A stretch of DNA of 64,000 nt from Akkermansia muciniphila (lineage in GTDB: Bacteria; Verrucomicrobiota; Verrucomicrobiia; Verrucomicrobiales; Akkermansiaceae). Shown here piece by piece: positions 34,839-43,728 of this stretch; positions within the stretch are counted from its first letter, which is position 1; every line of letters starts with the position of its first letter. Location: assembly GCA_947624785.1 (NCBI GenBank), contig CANQLV010000005.1:160978-224977 (forward strand), read 5' to 3'. Both the position numbers and the translations under genes were made by a program. The notes under the pieces were generated by a model, which saw nothing but the letters and a program-made list of their open reading frames with translations, did no database searches and was not told where the DNA came from.

Positions 34839-35435
34839 TTATTCCGCGTCAATGTCCAGCGTGCTCTGGCTGGTCGGAGCGGGGGCTTCCGGTTCCGGAG
34901 TAAAGGTGTGAACGGGGGCCGCCTTCTTCGCGGCGGAGGCTCCGGCGGTGCCCACCGTGGGGGCGCCTACGGTGGAATGGCCGATGAAGATCGCGCCGCC
35001 TTCAATAGCCAAGGAGGCGGCCTGGATGTCGCCTACGAGTTCCGCCGTGCTTTTCAGCTCCACGCGGTCCGTGACCGTCACATTGCCGATGACCTTGCCG
35101 TGGATGATGACGGACTTGGTGTTGATTTCCGCGCGGATGACGGCATTCTGGCCTACGGAAAGCACGCCTTCGGAAGAAATGTCGCCTTCAACGGTGCCGT
35201 CAATCAGCAGGTCGTCGGAAAAACGCAGGGAGCCGACAACCTCCACGTCGGAGTTCAGAACGTTGCGGGTCAGTTGCTGGACGCGCGTGGTGGGGGCGTA
35301 GGAAGCGGGGGATGGCACGGCTTCCGCAACCGGTTCGGGGGTGTCCTGGCTCTTGGCTACGTCCATCCAGCTGGGGGTGGATTCAGGATTCTTGTTGCCC
35401 TTGGGGGCGGGAACGGTGGTGAATGATCCAAACAT
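34839..35435 (-). CDS. Bactofilin
   Basis: 198 aa from the ATG at 35435 (MFGSFTTVPAPKGNK); longer frames to 35525 seem unlikely. A disordered Pro/Ala-rich head is followed by the bactofilin domain, VLNSDVEVVGSLRFSDDLLIDG, VEGDISSEGVLSVGQNAVI and later rungs, and then an Ala/Pro-rich tail. It is a cytoskeletal polymer at the inner membrane, typically involved in cell shape or stalk/envelope organisation. It is divergent from the membrane protein at 35644 and heads the minus-strand run with the zinc-ribbon paralogue. Confidence 0.88.
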   Translation of the reverse strand: MFGSFTTVPAPKGNKNPESTPSWMDVAKSQDTPEPVAEAVPSPASYAPTTRVQQLTRNVLNSDVEVVGSLRFSDDLLIDGTVEGDISSEGVLSVGQNAVIRAEINTKSVIIHGKVIGNVTVTDRVELKSTAELVGDIQAASLAIEGGAIFIGHSTVGAPTVGTAGASAAKKAAPVHTFTPEPEAPAPTSQSTLDIDAE

Positions 35436-35643
35436 GGCGTTAAAAAGAGGGGGTGAAAGGTAAGGTGGGAGCTCTTGAAACTCGTCCGGTTTAATGTACA
35501 TCACCCGCTTGTGGATGTGAAACAATTTTCTCCGGAAGGGATAAAAAAATGTGTCTGTTTTTTATCGTTGCGTTACCCTTGGCGTTCCGCTAGTGTTTGA
35601 CCATCCTTCCGCAGTTGTTTTCTGTGGATATTTCCGGTTTAAA

Positions 35644-36657
35644 ATGAGTGATTTATCTGACAATAGGCCGCCCCTTTCCCCTGCCGCGCGCAGGAGCGGC
35701 GGAAAAGCGGGCGGCGCGCTGGGGCGCATTCTTTCCGTCATCTTCTTCATGATGGCGCTGGGGCTGTTTTTCGGAGGCCTTTTTTTCTGGCTCCAGAAGC
35801 GCCAGGCGTCCCGGGATTCAGGGGCCGCCGCGCGGATTTGCGCCACGCCGGAGATGTTGTCCGGGGAATTGCACGCTACGCTGAAGGACAAGGTGGACTA
35901 CAGTTTCTGGCCTCCCTGCCACATTCCCCCGATGGAGCGGCAGGACCTGCTGCGCAGCTGCCTGGTGGAGGCGCAGAAATATTTGAGCGCCCAGGACGTG
36001 GTCCAGAAATCCTCCTTCGTGTGGAGTTCCCTGCAATCGCTTCCTTTGATGGTCAGGCATTACGCCGTATCTCCGCCTGAGGTGATCGCCAGCAAGCCCG
36101 TGGGGCCTAAAAGTTTCGCCGTGCTTGAGGTGGAGGGCCATCCCTGCGCCCAGCTGCTGATAGGCTTTGAAAAGACGCCCGACATGGAATTCTGCTTTTT
36201 CAAGGATGAACAGGACGGCTCCTGGAAGCTGGACTGGCAGCAGTTCGCCCGCTACCAGCCGGTGAACTGGGAGGATTTTGTCCGTGGAAAGGGGGAGGAC
36301 ATCGCGGAATTCCGCGTGTGGATGATCCGGGACCGCATGTCGGAGAATAAGGACAATTACGCGTTCAAGCTGATCGCTCCCGGAATGAACGGGTCGGAGG
36401 AGCGCAGCATTGCGCGGCCCATGGTTTATGTTCCCAGAAAATCGGAAACGGGCAAGCGCCTGTTTATGCTGTTTAAAATCAATGAGGAAATGGAGCATTC
36501 CCCATACCGGGTGCTGAACGCTAATGACGAGCTTGACATGCTCCGCGTGCGCGTCCTGCTTTCCCGCAGCAAGGAGCCCAACCGCAAGGGGGAATATTCC
36601 TTCACCCTGGTGAAGCTGCTCGGGGAAGGGTGGTACGGCCTTTCCTTCCCTGAATAA
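35644..36657 (+). CDS. Membrane-anchored hypothetical protein
   Basis: 337 aa from the ATG at 35644. The cytoplasmic head is Pro/Gly rich, with one transmembrane helix at about residues 26-48 (ILSVIFFMMALGLFFGGLFFW), then a large exported domain. That domain includes ATLKDKVDYSFWPPCHIPPMER, a stretch around MEFCFFKDEQDGSWKLDWQQF that resembles a scaffold for ligand or lipid binding, and a C-terminal strand-rich region ending GEGWYGLSFPE. I recognise no named family. It is divergent from the bactofilin gene and might depend on that scaffold, but this is inference from position only. Confidence 0.65.
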   Translation: MSDLSDNRPPLSPAARRSGGKAGGALGRILSVIFFMMALGLFFGGLFFWLQKRQASRDSGAAARICATPEMLSGELHATLKDKVDYSFWPPCHIPPMERQDLLRSCLVEAQKYLSAQDVVQKSSFVWSSLQSLPLMVRHYAVSPPEVIASKPVGPKSFAVLEVEGHPCAQLLIGFEKTPDMEFCFFKDEQDGSWKLDWQQFARYQPVNWEDFVRGKGEDIAEFRVWMIRDRMSENKDNYAFKLIAPGMNGSEERSIARPMVYVPRKSETGKRLFMLFKINEEMEHSPYRVLNANDELDMLRVRVLLSRSKEPNRKGEYSFTLVKLLGEGWYGLSFPE

Positions 36658-36722
36658 AGGGAAGGCGCGTTGTTCCATGAGAGGCCTTTTTCCGTTCCGT
36701 AATTTCCGCGGAGTTTGTTGTT

Positions 36723-37175
36723 TTACCGGCGGTGGAAATGGGGCGGCGGGCCGCCGCAGGCAGGCCTGGGGCGGCAGGGCCGCCAGCGGGGCCGGGGCGG
36801 CGGCCATGGCATTCCGCGCCGCGGATGCGCGGCATGGCGTCCGCGGCAGACGCCCGCAGGCCAGAAGGGGCCGTGATAATGCGGCCTGGGATTCCAGGCG
36901 GGAACGTAGCAGCCGCGGTAGATGCCCCTGATGACGTAGATGGGCATGCCTGCGGGGGTATAGGCGTAAATGGGCCGGCCGCATGCGGAATAGCCCCAGA
37001 TGGGGAATCCGGATGAGTCGTACAGGAGGCTGGCTTGTTTCCCCGGGGCCATGCGGATTTCTCCGTGCAGATGGATTCCGGCTTCCGCAACGGAGGCGGA
37101 GAAGGCCAGGAGGGCAAACAGGGCGCTCCCGGCGCAATAGGAAAGAAGGTGGTTTTTGACAGGGTTGTTTTTCAT
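36723..37175 (-). CDS. Small secreted protein with aromatic and Pro/Arg/His-rich tail
   Basis: 150 aa. A signal peptide is clear (MKNNPVKNHLLSYCAGSALF to about SVAEAG). The mature part has several short repeats with Tyr-Ala/Ile and Pro (FPIWGYSACGRPIYAYTPAG), and a C-terminus rich in Pro, Arg, His and Trp. The tail composition suggests metal or anion binding or a low-complexity cell-surface tether. No family is recognised. The GC-rich reading frame could partly be chance, but the signal peptide argues for a real gene. Confidence 0.55.
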   Translation of the reverse strand: MKNNPVKNHLLSYCAGSALFALLAFSASVAEAGIHLHGEIRMAPGKQASLLYDSSGFPIWGYSACGRPIYAYTPAGMPIYVIRGIYRGCYVPAWNPRPHYHGPFWPAGVCRGRHAAHPRRGMPWPPPRPRWRPCRPRPACGGPPPHFHRR

Positions 37176-37323
37176 CGGCTTCTTGAACGATGTTCAGGGG
37201 CGGTTATCCGGTAGAGCGGTGGCCGGGGCCTGTTTTGTGTAATTTTCCGCGCCCGTTTTTCCGGACGGGGCCGGAGGATAATCCCTTCTTGACCTGCGGG
37301 GACGTGGCGGGCAAAGTGGCCGC

Positions 37324-38115
37324 GTGACGAGATTCAGACCATGCATTGATTTACATGACGGGCGCGTGAAGCAGATCGTGGGCGGCTCCCTGACGCAGGA
37401 CGGCTCTTCCCTGCGCACCAATTTCGTCTCCGACCGCGGCGCGGCATGGTATGCGGATTTGTACCGCAGGGACGGCCTGCACGGCGGCCACGTGATCAAG
37501 CTGGGCCCCGGCAACGACCTTGCGGCGCGGGAAGCCCTGGCGGCGTGGCCGGACGGCCTCCAGGTGGGCGGCGGCATAACGCCGGAAAATGCGGAGGAAT
37601 GGATTTCAGCCGGAGCCAGCCATGTGATCGTCACCTCCTGCCTGTTTGATGCGGAGGGGAAATTTCTGGAGGGGAAGCTCAAGGATATTGTTTCCGCCGT
37701 GGGCGCGGAACGCCTGGTGCTGGATTTGAGCTGCCGCAGGGTTCCGGGCGGCTGGGCCGTGGCCATGAACCGGTGGCAGACCTTGACGGAACTCCGGGTG
37801 ACGGCGGAGACGCTGGACATGCTGGCGGAGCACTGCGCGGAGTTTCTCATTCATGCGGCGGACGTGGAAGGCCTCTGCACGGGCATTGACCGGGAACTGG
37901 TGGAGATGCTGGGAAGCTGGCGCCGCCTGCCCATGACCTATGCCGGAGGAATCAGCCGTATTCAGGATTTTGACGAGATAGACGCCCTGAGCGGCGGCGC
38001 GATGGACGCCACGGCGGGGAGCGCCCTGGACCTGTTCGGGGGCGGTCTTATCAGCTACGCGGACCTGGTGGCGAGGCAAAGCGGGAAATCCGGGACGGAA
38101 AGGCGCAAGGCATGA
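37324..38115 (+). CDS. hisA: ProFAR isomerase, eukaryote-type HisA
   Basis: Fourth step of histidine synthesis: isomerisation of ProFAR to PRFAR by a TIM barrel. The N-terminus FRPCIDLHDGRVKQIVGGSL, followed by HGGHVIKLGPGN, GLQVGGGITPENA and the C-terminal MTYAGGISRIQDF, matches the HIS6 type of fungi and plants more than common bacterial HisA. The catalytic Asp pair sits in CIDLHDG and in the IHAADVEGLC region. 263 aa, typical of that type. A GTG start at 37324 is used. It overlaps the next gene by 4 bp and is apart from hisB/hisH at 53.8 kb. Confidence 0.88.
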   Translation: MTRFRPCIDLHDGRVKQIVGGSLTQDGSSLRTNFVSDRGAAWYADLYRRDGLHGGHVIKLGPGNDLAAREALAAWPDGLQVGGGITPENAEEWISAGASHVIVTSCLFDAEGKFLEGKLKDIVSAVGAERLVLDLSCRRVPGGWAVAMNRWQTLTELRVTAETLDMLAEHCAEFLIHAADVEGLCTGIDRELVEMLGSWRRLPMTYAGGISRIQDFDEIDALSGGAMDATAGSALDLFGGGLISYADLVARQSGKSGTERRKA

Positions 38116-38402
38116 AGCTGGCCCTGAAAGTCATTCCCAACGCGAAGAAGAGCGAGGCGATGGGCTGGGAGGGCGATCCCCGTGCCGGGCGCGTGCTGAA
38201 GCTGCGCATTGCCGCGCCTCCCGTGGAGGGGAAGGCGAACAGGGCCGTCATCCTGTTCCTGTCCGCCTGGCTGGACGTTCCCCGGTCCGCCGTCAGCCTG
38301 CTGCGCGGAGAGTCAGCCCGGCTGAAAGTGGTGGAGCTGCCGGACGGCTGCGCGGAAAAGCTTGCCCGGCTGCTGCCTGCGGCAGGCGTTCCGGAAGCTT
38401 AG
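38112..38402 (+). CDS. DUF167/YggU family protein
   Basis: 96 aa, the family size. Motifs KVIPNAKKSE, LKLRIAAPPVEGKANRAVI and LLRGESARLKVVEL are those of YggU-like proteins, which are of unknown function and often sit beside YggT or rRNA-modification genes. Its ATG overlaps the hisA stop (ATGA), so the two are cotranscribed. The short region after the stop contains GGC-GGCC-type inverted repeats followed by a pyrimidine stretch, a possible weak terminator. Confidence 0.85.
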   Translation: MKLALKVIPNAKKSEAMGWEGDPRAGRVLKLRIAAPPVEGKANRAVILFLSAWLDVPRSAVSLLRGESARLKVVELPDGCAEKLARLLPAAGVPEA

Positions 38403-38502
38403 GGAGGCTGGCCGGAAGGCCGCCATTCCCTTTTCTGCATAGATGAGTTGCATCATGTTCCGGTCATCACGCGTCAAACGTCATCCATGTCTTAGCAGGC
38501 CG

Positions 38503-38531
38503 TTGACGCATTCGGTAAAAGTATCTACATT
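38503..38531 (+). promoter_or_regulatory. grpE-dnaJ promoter, possibly giving a leaderless mRNA
   Basis: TTGACG (38503-38508), a 17-nt spacer and TACATT (38526-38531). The expected transcription start falls at or next to the grpE ATG at 38538, leaving no room for a Shine-Dalgarno sequence. No CIRCE (HrcA) operator is seen in the gap. Confidence 0.5.
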
Positions 38532-38537
38532 GTCCGC

Positions 38538-39092
38538 ATGAGCAACGAAGAGAAAGAGAAGAACGCGGAAGCGGAAGAGCAGGAAGTTCTGGAACAGGCC
38601 CAGGACGCCCCCGCAGAGGAAAAAGGAGCGGAAGCTTCCCTGGAAGAGGAATTGCTTAAATGGAGGGATACCGCCATGCGCACCGCCGCGGAATACGACA
38701 ATTACCGCAAGCGCATGGTGAAGGAAAAGGAAGAATGCGCCAAGTTTGCCAACCAGCGCCTGCTGGAAGAACTGCTGCCGGTGATTGACAATTTTGAAAT
38801 GGGCATGGCGGCGGCCAGCGCGGACACCGCCTCCATGATTTACATCGGCATGAGCATGGTGAAGAAGCAGTTGGACGAATTCCTTTCCAGCAACGGCGTG
38901 AGCGCCATTGAACCGGTAGTGGGCAGCATGTTTGACCACGCCACGGAGGAAGCCCTCCAGCGCGAACCCTCCGACCAGCCTGAAGGCACCGTGCTCCGCG
39001 TCATCCGCAAGGGGTACAAGCTGAAGGACAGGCTTCTGCGCCCGGCAAACGTCGTGGTGGCCGAAACTCCGGAACCCGAACCGCAAGTTTGA
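38538..39092 (+). CDS. grpE: Co-chaperone GrpE
   Basis: Nucleotide-exchange factor for DnaK. 184 aa. An acidic disordered head with a Glu-rich coiled coil is followed by the long dimerisation helix (WRDTAMRTAAEYDNYRKRMVKEKEE) and the beta-wing domain that contacts DnaK (GVSAIEPVVGSMFDHATEEAL and GTVLRVIRKGYKLKDRLLRPA). It is the first gene of a pair with dnaJ (23-bp gap). dnaK is not in the window. The start is fixed by the only ATG consistent with the promoter. Confidence 0.97.
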   Translation: MSNEEKEKNAEAEEQEVLEQAQDAPAEEKGAEASLEEELLKWRDTAMRTAAEYDNYRKRMVKEKEECAKFANQRLLEELLPVIDNFEMGMAAASADTASMIYIGMSMVKKQLDEFLSSNGVSAIEPVVGSMFDHATEEALQREPSDQPEGTVLRVIRKGYKLKDRLLRPANVVVAETPEPEPQV

Positions 39093-39115
39093 CCGTTTTT
39101 TAACATTCACGCCAC

Positions 39116-40273
39116 ATGGCTAAGAAAGATTATTACGAGATCCTGGGCGTTTCCAAGGACGCCACTGATGATGAGATCAAGAAGGCCTACCGCAAGCTGG
39201 CCTTGAAGTACCACCCGGACCGCAATCCGGACGACCCTTCCGCGGAAGAGAAGTTCAAGGAGCTGGGAGAGGCCTACGAGGTGCTTTCCGATGCGGACAA
39301 GAAGGCCGCTTACGACCGCTTCGGCCATGCCGCCTTTGAACAGGGCGGTCCCGCCGCGGGCGGAGGCTATGGCGGAGGCGGGTTCCAGGACCCGATGGAT
39401 ATTTTCGCCCAGATGTTTTCCGGAATGGGCGGTTTTGCGGACATGTTCGGCGGTGGCGGCCACGGCGGCCAGAAGAGGTCCTCCAAGAGGCCCGGGTCCG
39501 ATCTGCGCTATGACCTGGACATTACGCTGGAAGAAGCCGCCAAGGGCTGCACCAAGAAGCTGGAAATTGAACGCCTGGTGACCTGCAAGGCCTGCCACGG
39601 CACCGGAGCCAGGGATGGAAAGGAAGCGTTCAAGACGTGTCCCACCTGCCAGGGGCGCGGCATCATCACCCAGCAGAGCGGCTTTTTCGTCCAGCAGTCC
39701 ACCTGCCCCACCTGCCACGGCACCGGGGAAATCATCTCGGACCCGTGCCCCGTCTGCCGCGGGGAAGGGCGCGTGAGGGAGGATTCCCACATCACCATCC
39801 GCATTCCCGCAGGCGTGGCCACGGGCAGCCAGCTCCGCATCGCCGGGGAAGGGGATGCCGGGGTGCACGGCGGCCCCACCGGGGACCTGCACGTGTTTAT
39901 TGACGTAAAACCGCACGATATTTTCCAGAGGGAAGGCAATGACCTGAGTTGCACGGTTCCGGTTCCTCTTTCCCTGGCCGTCTCCGGCGGCAAGCTGAAG
40001 GTTCCCACGCTGGAAGGCGCGGCCACCATCAAGCTGCCGGAAGGCACGCAGAACGGCATGATCTTCCGCCTGCGCGGCAAGGGCATGAAAGCCCTCCGCA
40101 GTTCGGACGTAGGGGACATGCTGGTGGAAGTGGAGGTGGAAATACCCACCCAGCTCAACAGGGACCAGATGGACAAGCTGAACGCCTTTGCCTCCACGGT
40201 GGATGAGAAGCGCAACCAGCCGGCGTGCGTGGCGTTTGCCGACAAGGCGGCGCGCTACCTGAAGAACAAGTAA
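39116..40273 (+). CDS. dnaJ: Chaperone DnaJ
   Basis: 385-aa type I Hsp40. The J-domain has KYHPDRNP with the HPD triad that stimulates DnaK. It is followed by a Gly/Phe-rich segment (FGGGGHGG type), four zinc-binding CxxCxGxG repeats ([32 protein letters not shown]) and the C-terminal substrate-binding domains. Partner of DnaK and GrpE in protein folding in the cytoplasm. Cotranscribed with grpE, and rsmE follows 21 bp downstream. Confidence 0.98.
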   Translation: MAKKDYYEILGVSKDATDDEIKKAYRKLALKYHPDRNPDDPSAEEKFKELGEAYEVLSDADKKAAYDRFGHAAFEQGGPAAGGGYGGGGFQDPMDIFAQMFSGMGGFADMFGGGGHGGQKRSSKRPGSDLRYDLDITLEEAAKGCTKKLEIERLVTCKACHGTGARDGKEAFKTCPTCQGRGIITQQSGFFVQQSTCPTCHGTGEIISDPCPVCRGEGRVREDSHITIRIPAGVATGSQLRIAGEGDAGVHGGPTGDLHVFIDVKPHDIFQREGNDLSCTVPVPLSLAVSGGKLKVPTLEGAATIKLPEGTQNGMIFRLRGKGMKALRSSDVGDMLVEVEVEIPTQLNRDQMDKLNAFASTVDEKRNQPACVAFADKAARYLKNK

Positions 40274-40294
40274 GGCCCGTTTTCCCTTTCACGC

Positions 40295-41032
40295 ATGGCT
40301 CGCTTTTATCTCCCGGCTTCGGAATGGGCCGCTCCCTCCTGGGAGCTGCGCGGGGATGAGGCGCACCACGCCGCCAAGGTTCTGCGCCTGAAACAGGGTG
40401 ATTCCTGCGTCGTCTTTGACGGCTGCGGCCGCGCCGCCCATGCCGTGGTGGCGGAACCTCCGCGCAGCTCCGGGGTGCTGCTGGCTCCGGGGGAGGAATG
40501 TCCTCCCACTCCGCAATTGGCCCATCTGACGCTGTGCCAGGCGGTCCCTAAAGGGGCTAACATGGACCTGATCATTCAGAAATCCGTGGAACTGGGTGTT
40601 TCCGCCATCGTTCCCCTCCTGACGGACCGCACGATCGTGCGCCTGAACGCGCGGGAGGCGGAGGCCAAAAGACGGAAGTGGCAGCGCATCGCCCTGGAGG
40701 CCTGCAAGCAATGCGGACAGAACACGCTTCCCGAGGTGGCGGCTCCCATTCCCTTTGCGGAATGGCTGCGCCGCGGAGCGCCGAAAGGGCTGAACGTGAT
40801 CGCCTCCCTGGCGCCCGGCGTGCGTCCGGTCAGGGACGTGCTGGAGGAAGCCCGCTCCCGCTCCGTGCGGAGAGCTTCCCTGCTGGTGGGGCCGGAGGGC
40901 GACTTTACGGACCAGGAGACGGCCATGGCGCTGGAGGCCGGATTCTCCCCAGTTACGCTTGGCCCCATCGTTCTCCGGGTGGAGACGGCCGCCTTCTTCG
41001 GGCTGGCCGCCATGCGGTACGCCCTGGACTGA
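40295..41032 (+). CDS. rsmE: 16S rRNA m3U1498 methyltransferase
   Basis: SPOUT methyltransferase of 245 aa that modifies U1498 of 16S rRNA with SAM. The N-terminal PUA-like part is visible as ELRGDEAHHAAKVLRL. The C-terminal knot carries LLVGPEGDFTDQETAMA and LGPIVLRVETAAFF, with the E-T-A pattern typical of RsmE. The common dnaJ-adjacent location fits. The next gene begins 22 bp downstream on the same strand. Confidence 0.95.
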   Translation: MARFYLPASEWAAPSWELRGDEAHHAAKVLRLKQGDSCVVFDGCGRAAHAVVAEPPRSSGVLLAPGEECPPTPQLAHLTLCQAVPKGANMDLIIQKSVELGVSAIVPLLTDRTIVRLNAREAEAKRRKWQRIALEACKQCGQNTLPEVAAPIPFAEWLRRGAPKGLNVIASLAPGVRPVRDVLEEARSRSVRRASLLVGPEGDFTDQETAMALEAGFSPVTLGPIVLRVETAAFFGLAAMRYALD

Positions 41033-41054
41033 ATTTTTCCCGATACGCATTCCC

Positions 41055-42047
41055 ATGTTCAAGAATCTCATTTTCGACTGGTCCGGCACCCTGGTGGATG
41101 ACCTGGCCCTGACGCTGGACGCGTCCAATTACGTTTTTTCCCAGTACGGAAAACCCTGCATGGACAGGGATGAATTCCGGGCGGAGTTCCAGCTTCCCTA
41201 TCCGGACTACTATGCCCGCGTACTGCCCCAGGCGGATTTGAATGAACTGGAAGACCATTTCCGGTACGCCTTCCGCGTTTCCAACGCGCCGGTGGAGGTG
41301 CTGCCGAACGCGCGGGAATTCCTGGAGTTCTGCCGCGCGCGCGGCGTGCGCTGCTTTATCCTCACCAGCGTGGACGCCAAGGAATTCGACATCCAGTGCC
41401 GGGAACTGGGCATGATGGAATATTTTGAAGCCATTCACGCGGGCATCCGCCATAAGGACGCCCATATCCACACCCTGCTGGCCCGGCACGGCCTGCATGC
41501 CCATGAAACCGCGTTCATCGGGGACATGCAGCATGACATAGAGACGGCCCACCATGCGGGCATCACGTCCATCGCCGTGCTGACCGGCTACAATGACGCC
41601 GCCCAGCTTTCCAAGGCCAGGCCGGACATCATCGTTCCGGACCTGCTTGTCCTGCGCACGCTGATGCGCCGCTATGCCCTGCCTTCCGACACGCAGGATT
41701 CCATCAACATCAACGGCCTGGAGCTGGATACCTTCATTGGCGTGCCGGAGGAGGAACGCGCCTCCATGCAGACCCTGAAGGCGGATATCACTTTTTATCC
41801 GGATGAAGCCCTCTCCGGCCTGAACGACGATTTTTCCAGGACCGTCTGTTATGATTCCATCGCCCGCGCCCTTAGGGCGGAAGCCATGGCGCGGCCCCGC
41901 AAGCTGGTGGAAACGCTGGCGGAGGACATGGGAAAGGTCTGCCTGAAGGAGTTCGGCGCGCGTCACGTGATCGTCACCCTGCGCAAGTTCATCCTGCCGC
42001 GGACGGACAGCGTTTCCGTGACGGTGCACGTTTCACGGCACCGGTAA
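41055..42047 (+). CDS. HAD-like hydrolase fused to dihydroneopterin aldolase (FolB)
   Basis: 330-aa fusion. Residues 1-210 are an HAD domain: motif I is DWSGTL, with the usual second Asp replaced by Ser, and the GDMQHDIETAHHAGI loop supplies motif IV. Residues 215-330 are FolB-like: LELDTFIGVPEEERAS with the Glu of the active site, YDSIARAL, KLVETLAEDM and TLRKFILP with the catalytic Lys. FolB makes 6-hydroxymethyl-dihydropterin in folate synthesis; the HAD half may dephosphorylate a pterin precursor, but its motif I resembles phosphonatase DWAGT. The start is the ATG at 41055, not the longer frame overlapping rsmE. Confidence 0.82.
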   Translation: MFKNLIFDWSGTLVDDLALTLDASNYVFSQYGKPCMDRDEFRAEFQLPYPDYYARVLPQADLNELEDHFRYAFRVSNAPVEVLPNAREFLEFCRARGVRCFILTSVDAKEFDIQCRELGMMEYFEAIHAGIRHKDAHIHTLLARHGLHAHETAFIGDMQHDIETAHHAGITSIAVLTGYNDAAQLSKARPDIIVPDLLVLRTLMRRYALPSDTQDSININGLELDTFIGVPEEERASMQTLKADITFYPDEALSGLNDDFSRTVCYDSIARALRAEAMARPRKLVETLAEDMGKVCLKEFGARHVIVTLRKFILPRTDSVSVTVHVSRHR

Positions 42048-42049
42048 AA

Positions 42050-43625
42050 GGGGAGGCTCCCTGCCGGATATCCGCCGCCTTCTCCGCGGGAATGTTTTTA
42101 CCGTCTTTGATGAAGGCGTTTTTCTCCGCCTTCACGTTGCCGGTATGGCGGGTGCGGATGGCGGTGCCGTTCCCGAGGTCAAACGTATTGCCGGTGATGG
42201 TGATGTTCCCGTGAACGTTCCCTTCCGGCTGTGGGGCGTGCGGCACGATCTGGATGACGGCCTCCCCGCATTGGATGAAGGTATTGCGGGAGATGGCCAT
42301 GTCCCTGGCCACGCCGGATTCGTACCAGCCGGAGGCGTCATCCTCCACCAGAATGGCGGCCATGCCCGTTTTTTTAACCGGCACCGTTCGATCAGCACCG
42401 GCTTTCTGGTGGTAAGCGGGAAGCCCCTGGTGGGAATGTGGCGGCAAACCGTGTTGCTGACGTGGACGGCGGGCGTCCGGCGTTCTGCACGGCGTCGTTG
42501 GGCTGGATGTTCCCGGGGTTGGGCTGCCGCAGCGTGAGTTCCATTTCCTTCTCATTGGGCTTTTTGATACCGGAAAGGGTATTGAAGGCGTAAGGATCCA
42601 GCGTCTTGCAGGAAACGTAGTCGATCCGGTCCCCCACCGCGAAGGCGTCAAAACCGAAGGTCTGGGGGTGCATTTTATTGGGCTCCGGCTGGTCCACGAT
42701 ATGCAGGTGGGTGCCGTGCACGTTGATGGCGTCGTCATGGGAGGCTCCCAGCACGCAGTCCCTGACGATGATTTTTCCCCTGCATCCGGAAAAATGCAGC
42801 TTGTCCGCCCAAGAGGAATTGGCGCGCAGGGAGCCGGGGCGGGGCTCCTTCCTTGAACGTGATGCTGATTTTTCCGGGGGACAGTTCTTCAATGACCGTT
42901 TTTCCCGGGTCAAAGCGGCCCTGGAAGGTGCCGGAGGCGGCATCGAAGACCTTGGAATATCCTCCCATCCGGAATTCCCAGCCGGGGCCGCGCCAGGTCA
43001 GGGAGCCGCCCTTCACCGTATACAGCGTGCCGTCCGGAATGGTCGCCTTCATGGTATTTCCGTCAACCTCCGTCACCAGGAATTCGCCCATGGTAGGGTG
43101 CAGGTAATCAAAGCCCAGGCCGTTCAGGGAAACGTTTTCCGCGTGCTCCATGCAGACGAAGATGGCTTTCCCTCCAGCAGGATGTCAGTGGCTCCCGGTT
43201 TGCCCTCCAGCAGGCGGATGGCCATGGCCTTGGCCTCGTTGGGCGCGTCATTAGTGTTGGAAATCTGCGGCTTTCCGGTGACCAGGCCCCCGTGCTTGAA
43301 GACGTGCCTGCCGGGCATGAACCGGATGGCGACCGGGCCTGCCTGGAGCCCTCTCCCATGAGCGCCAGGGAAGCCTCATGCTCTCCAGGCTGGATGACGA
43401 GCGTATCCCCGCGCGACATGATGAGACGGTTGGCCGGGGCCGTGCCCTTCCAGGCCGTGGCGGGGGAAGTTCCGGGGTTGCCGTCGCTTCCCTTGGACGG
43501 ATCTATGTACCAGCATGGTTCCCGGCGGATTGCGTGCGCTGCGCCCGTTCCGGGTAGCCCGCCGCCGCGCAAAGCCCGGTTAGTGCCGTGAGAACAAGAA
43601 GCGGGGCGCCTGCGGAAGTTTGCAG
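42050..43625 (-). pseudogene. GH110-like exo-alpha-galactosidase, multiply frameshifted
   Basis: Five minus-strand frames together read as one right-handed beta-helix protein of about 520 residues. From the 5' side: a signal peptide (LLVLTALTGLCAAAG near 43580); WYIDPSKGSDGNPGTSPATA; GLVTGKPQISNTNDAPNEA; ENVSLNGLGFDYLHPTMGEF; GASHDDAINVHGTHLHIVDQ; then AILVEDDASGWYESGVARD with NTFIQCGEAVIQ. The DDAINVHGTH segment, with its adjacent Asp pair, matches the GH110 alpha-1,3-galactosidases of gut bacteria that remove blood-group-B galactose. At least four frameshifts separate the parts, so no functional enzyme is expected. It ends facing the HAD-FolB gene. Confidence 0.72.
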
Positions 43626-43728
43626 GCTACGCTCCTGCGGGAGCGCGGCTTTCTGGACAAGCGTAATGCCCGCAGGGCCGGGGGGAAAAGGCCGCGGTTT
43701 TTTTCCCTGTGCGCCGGGAGAGCGGCCC

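Noticed and set aside
38403..38537. CIRCE operator before grpE
   Set aside because: No TTAGCACTC-N9-GAGTGCTAA-like repeat is present.
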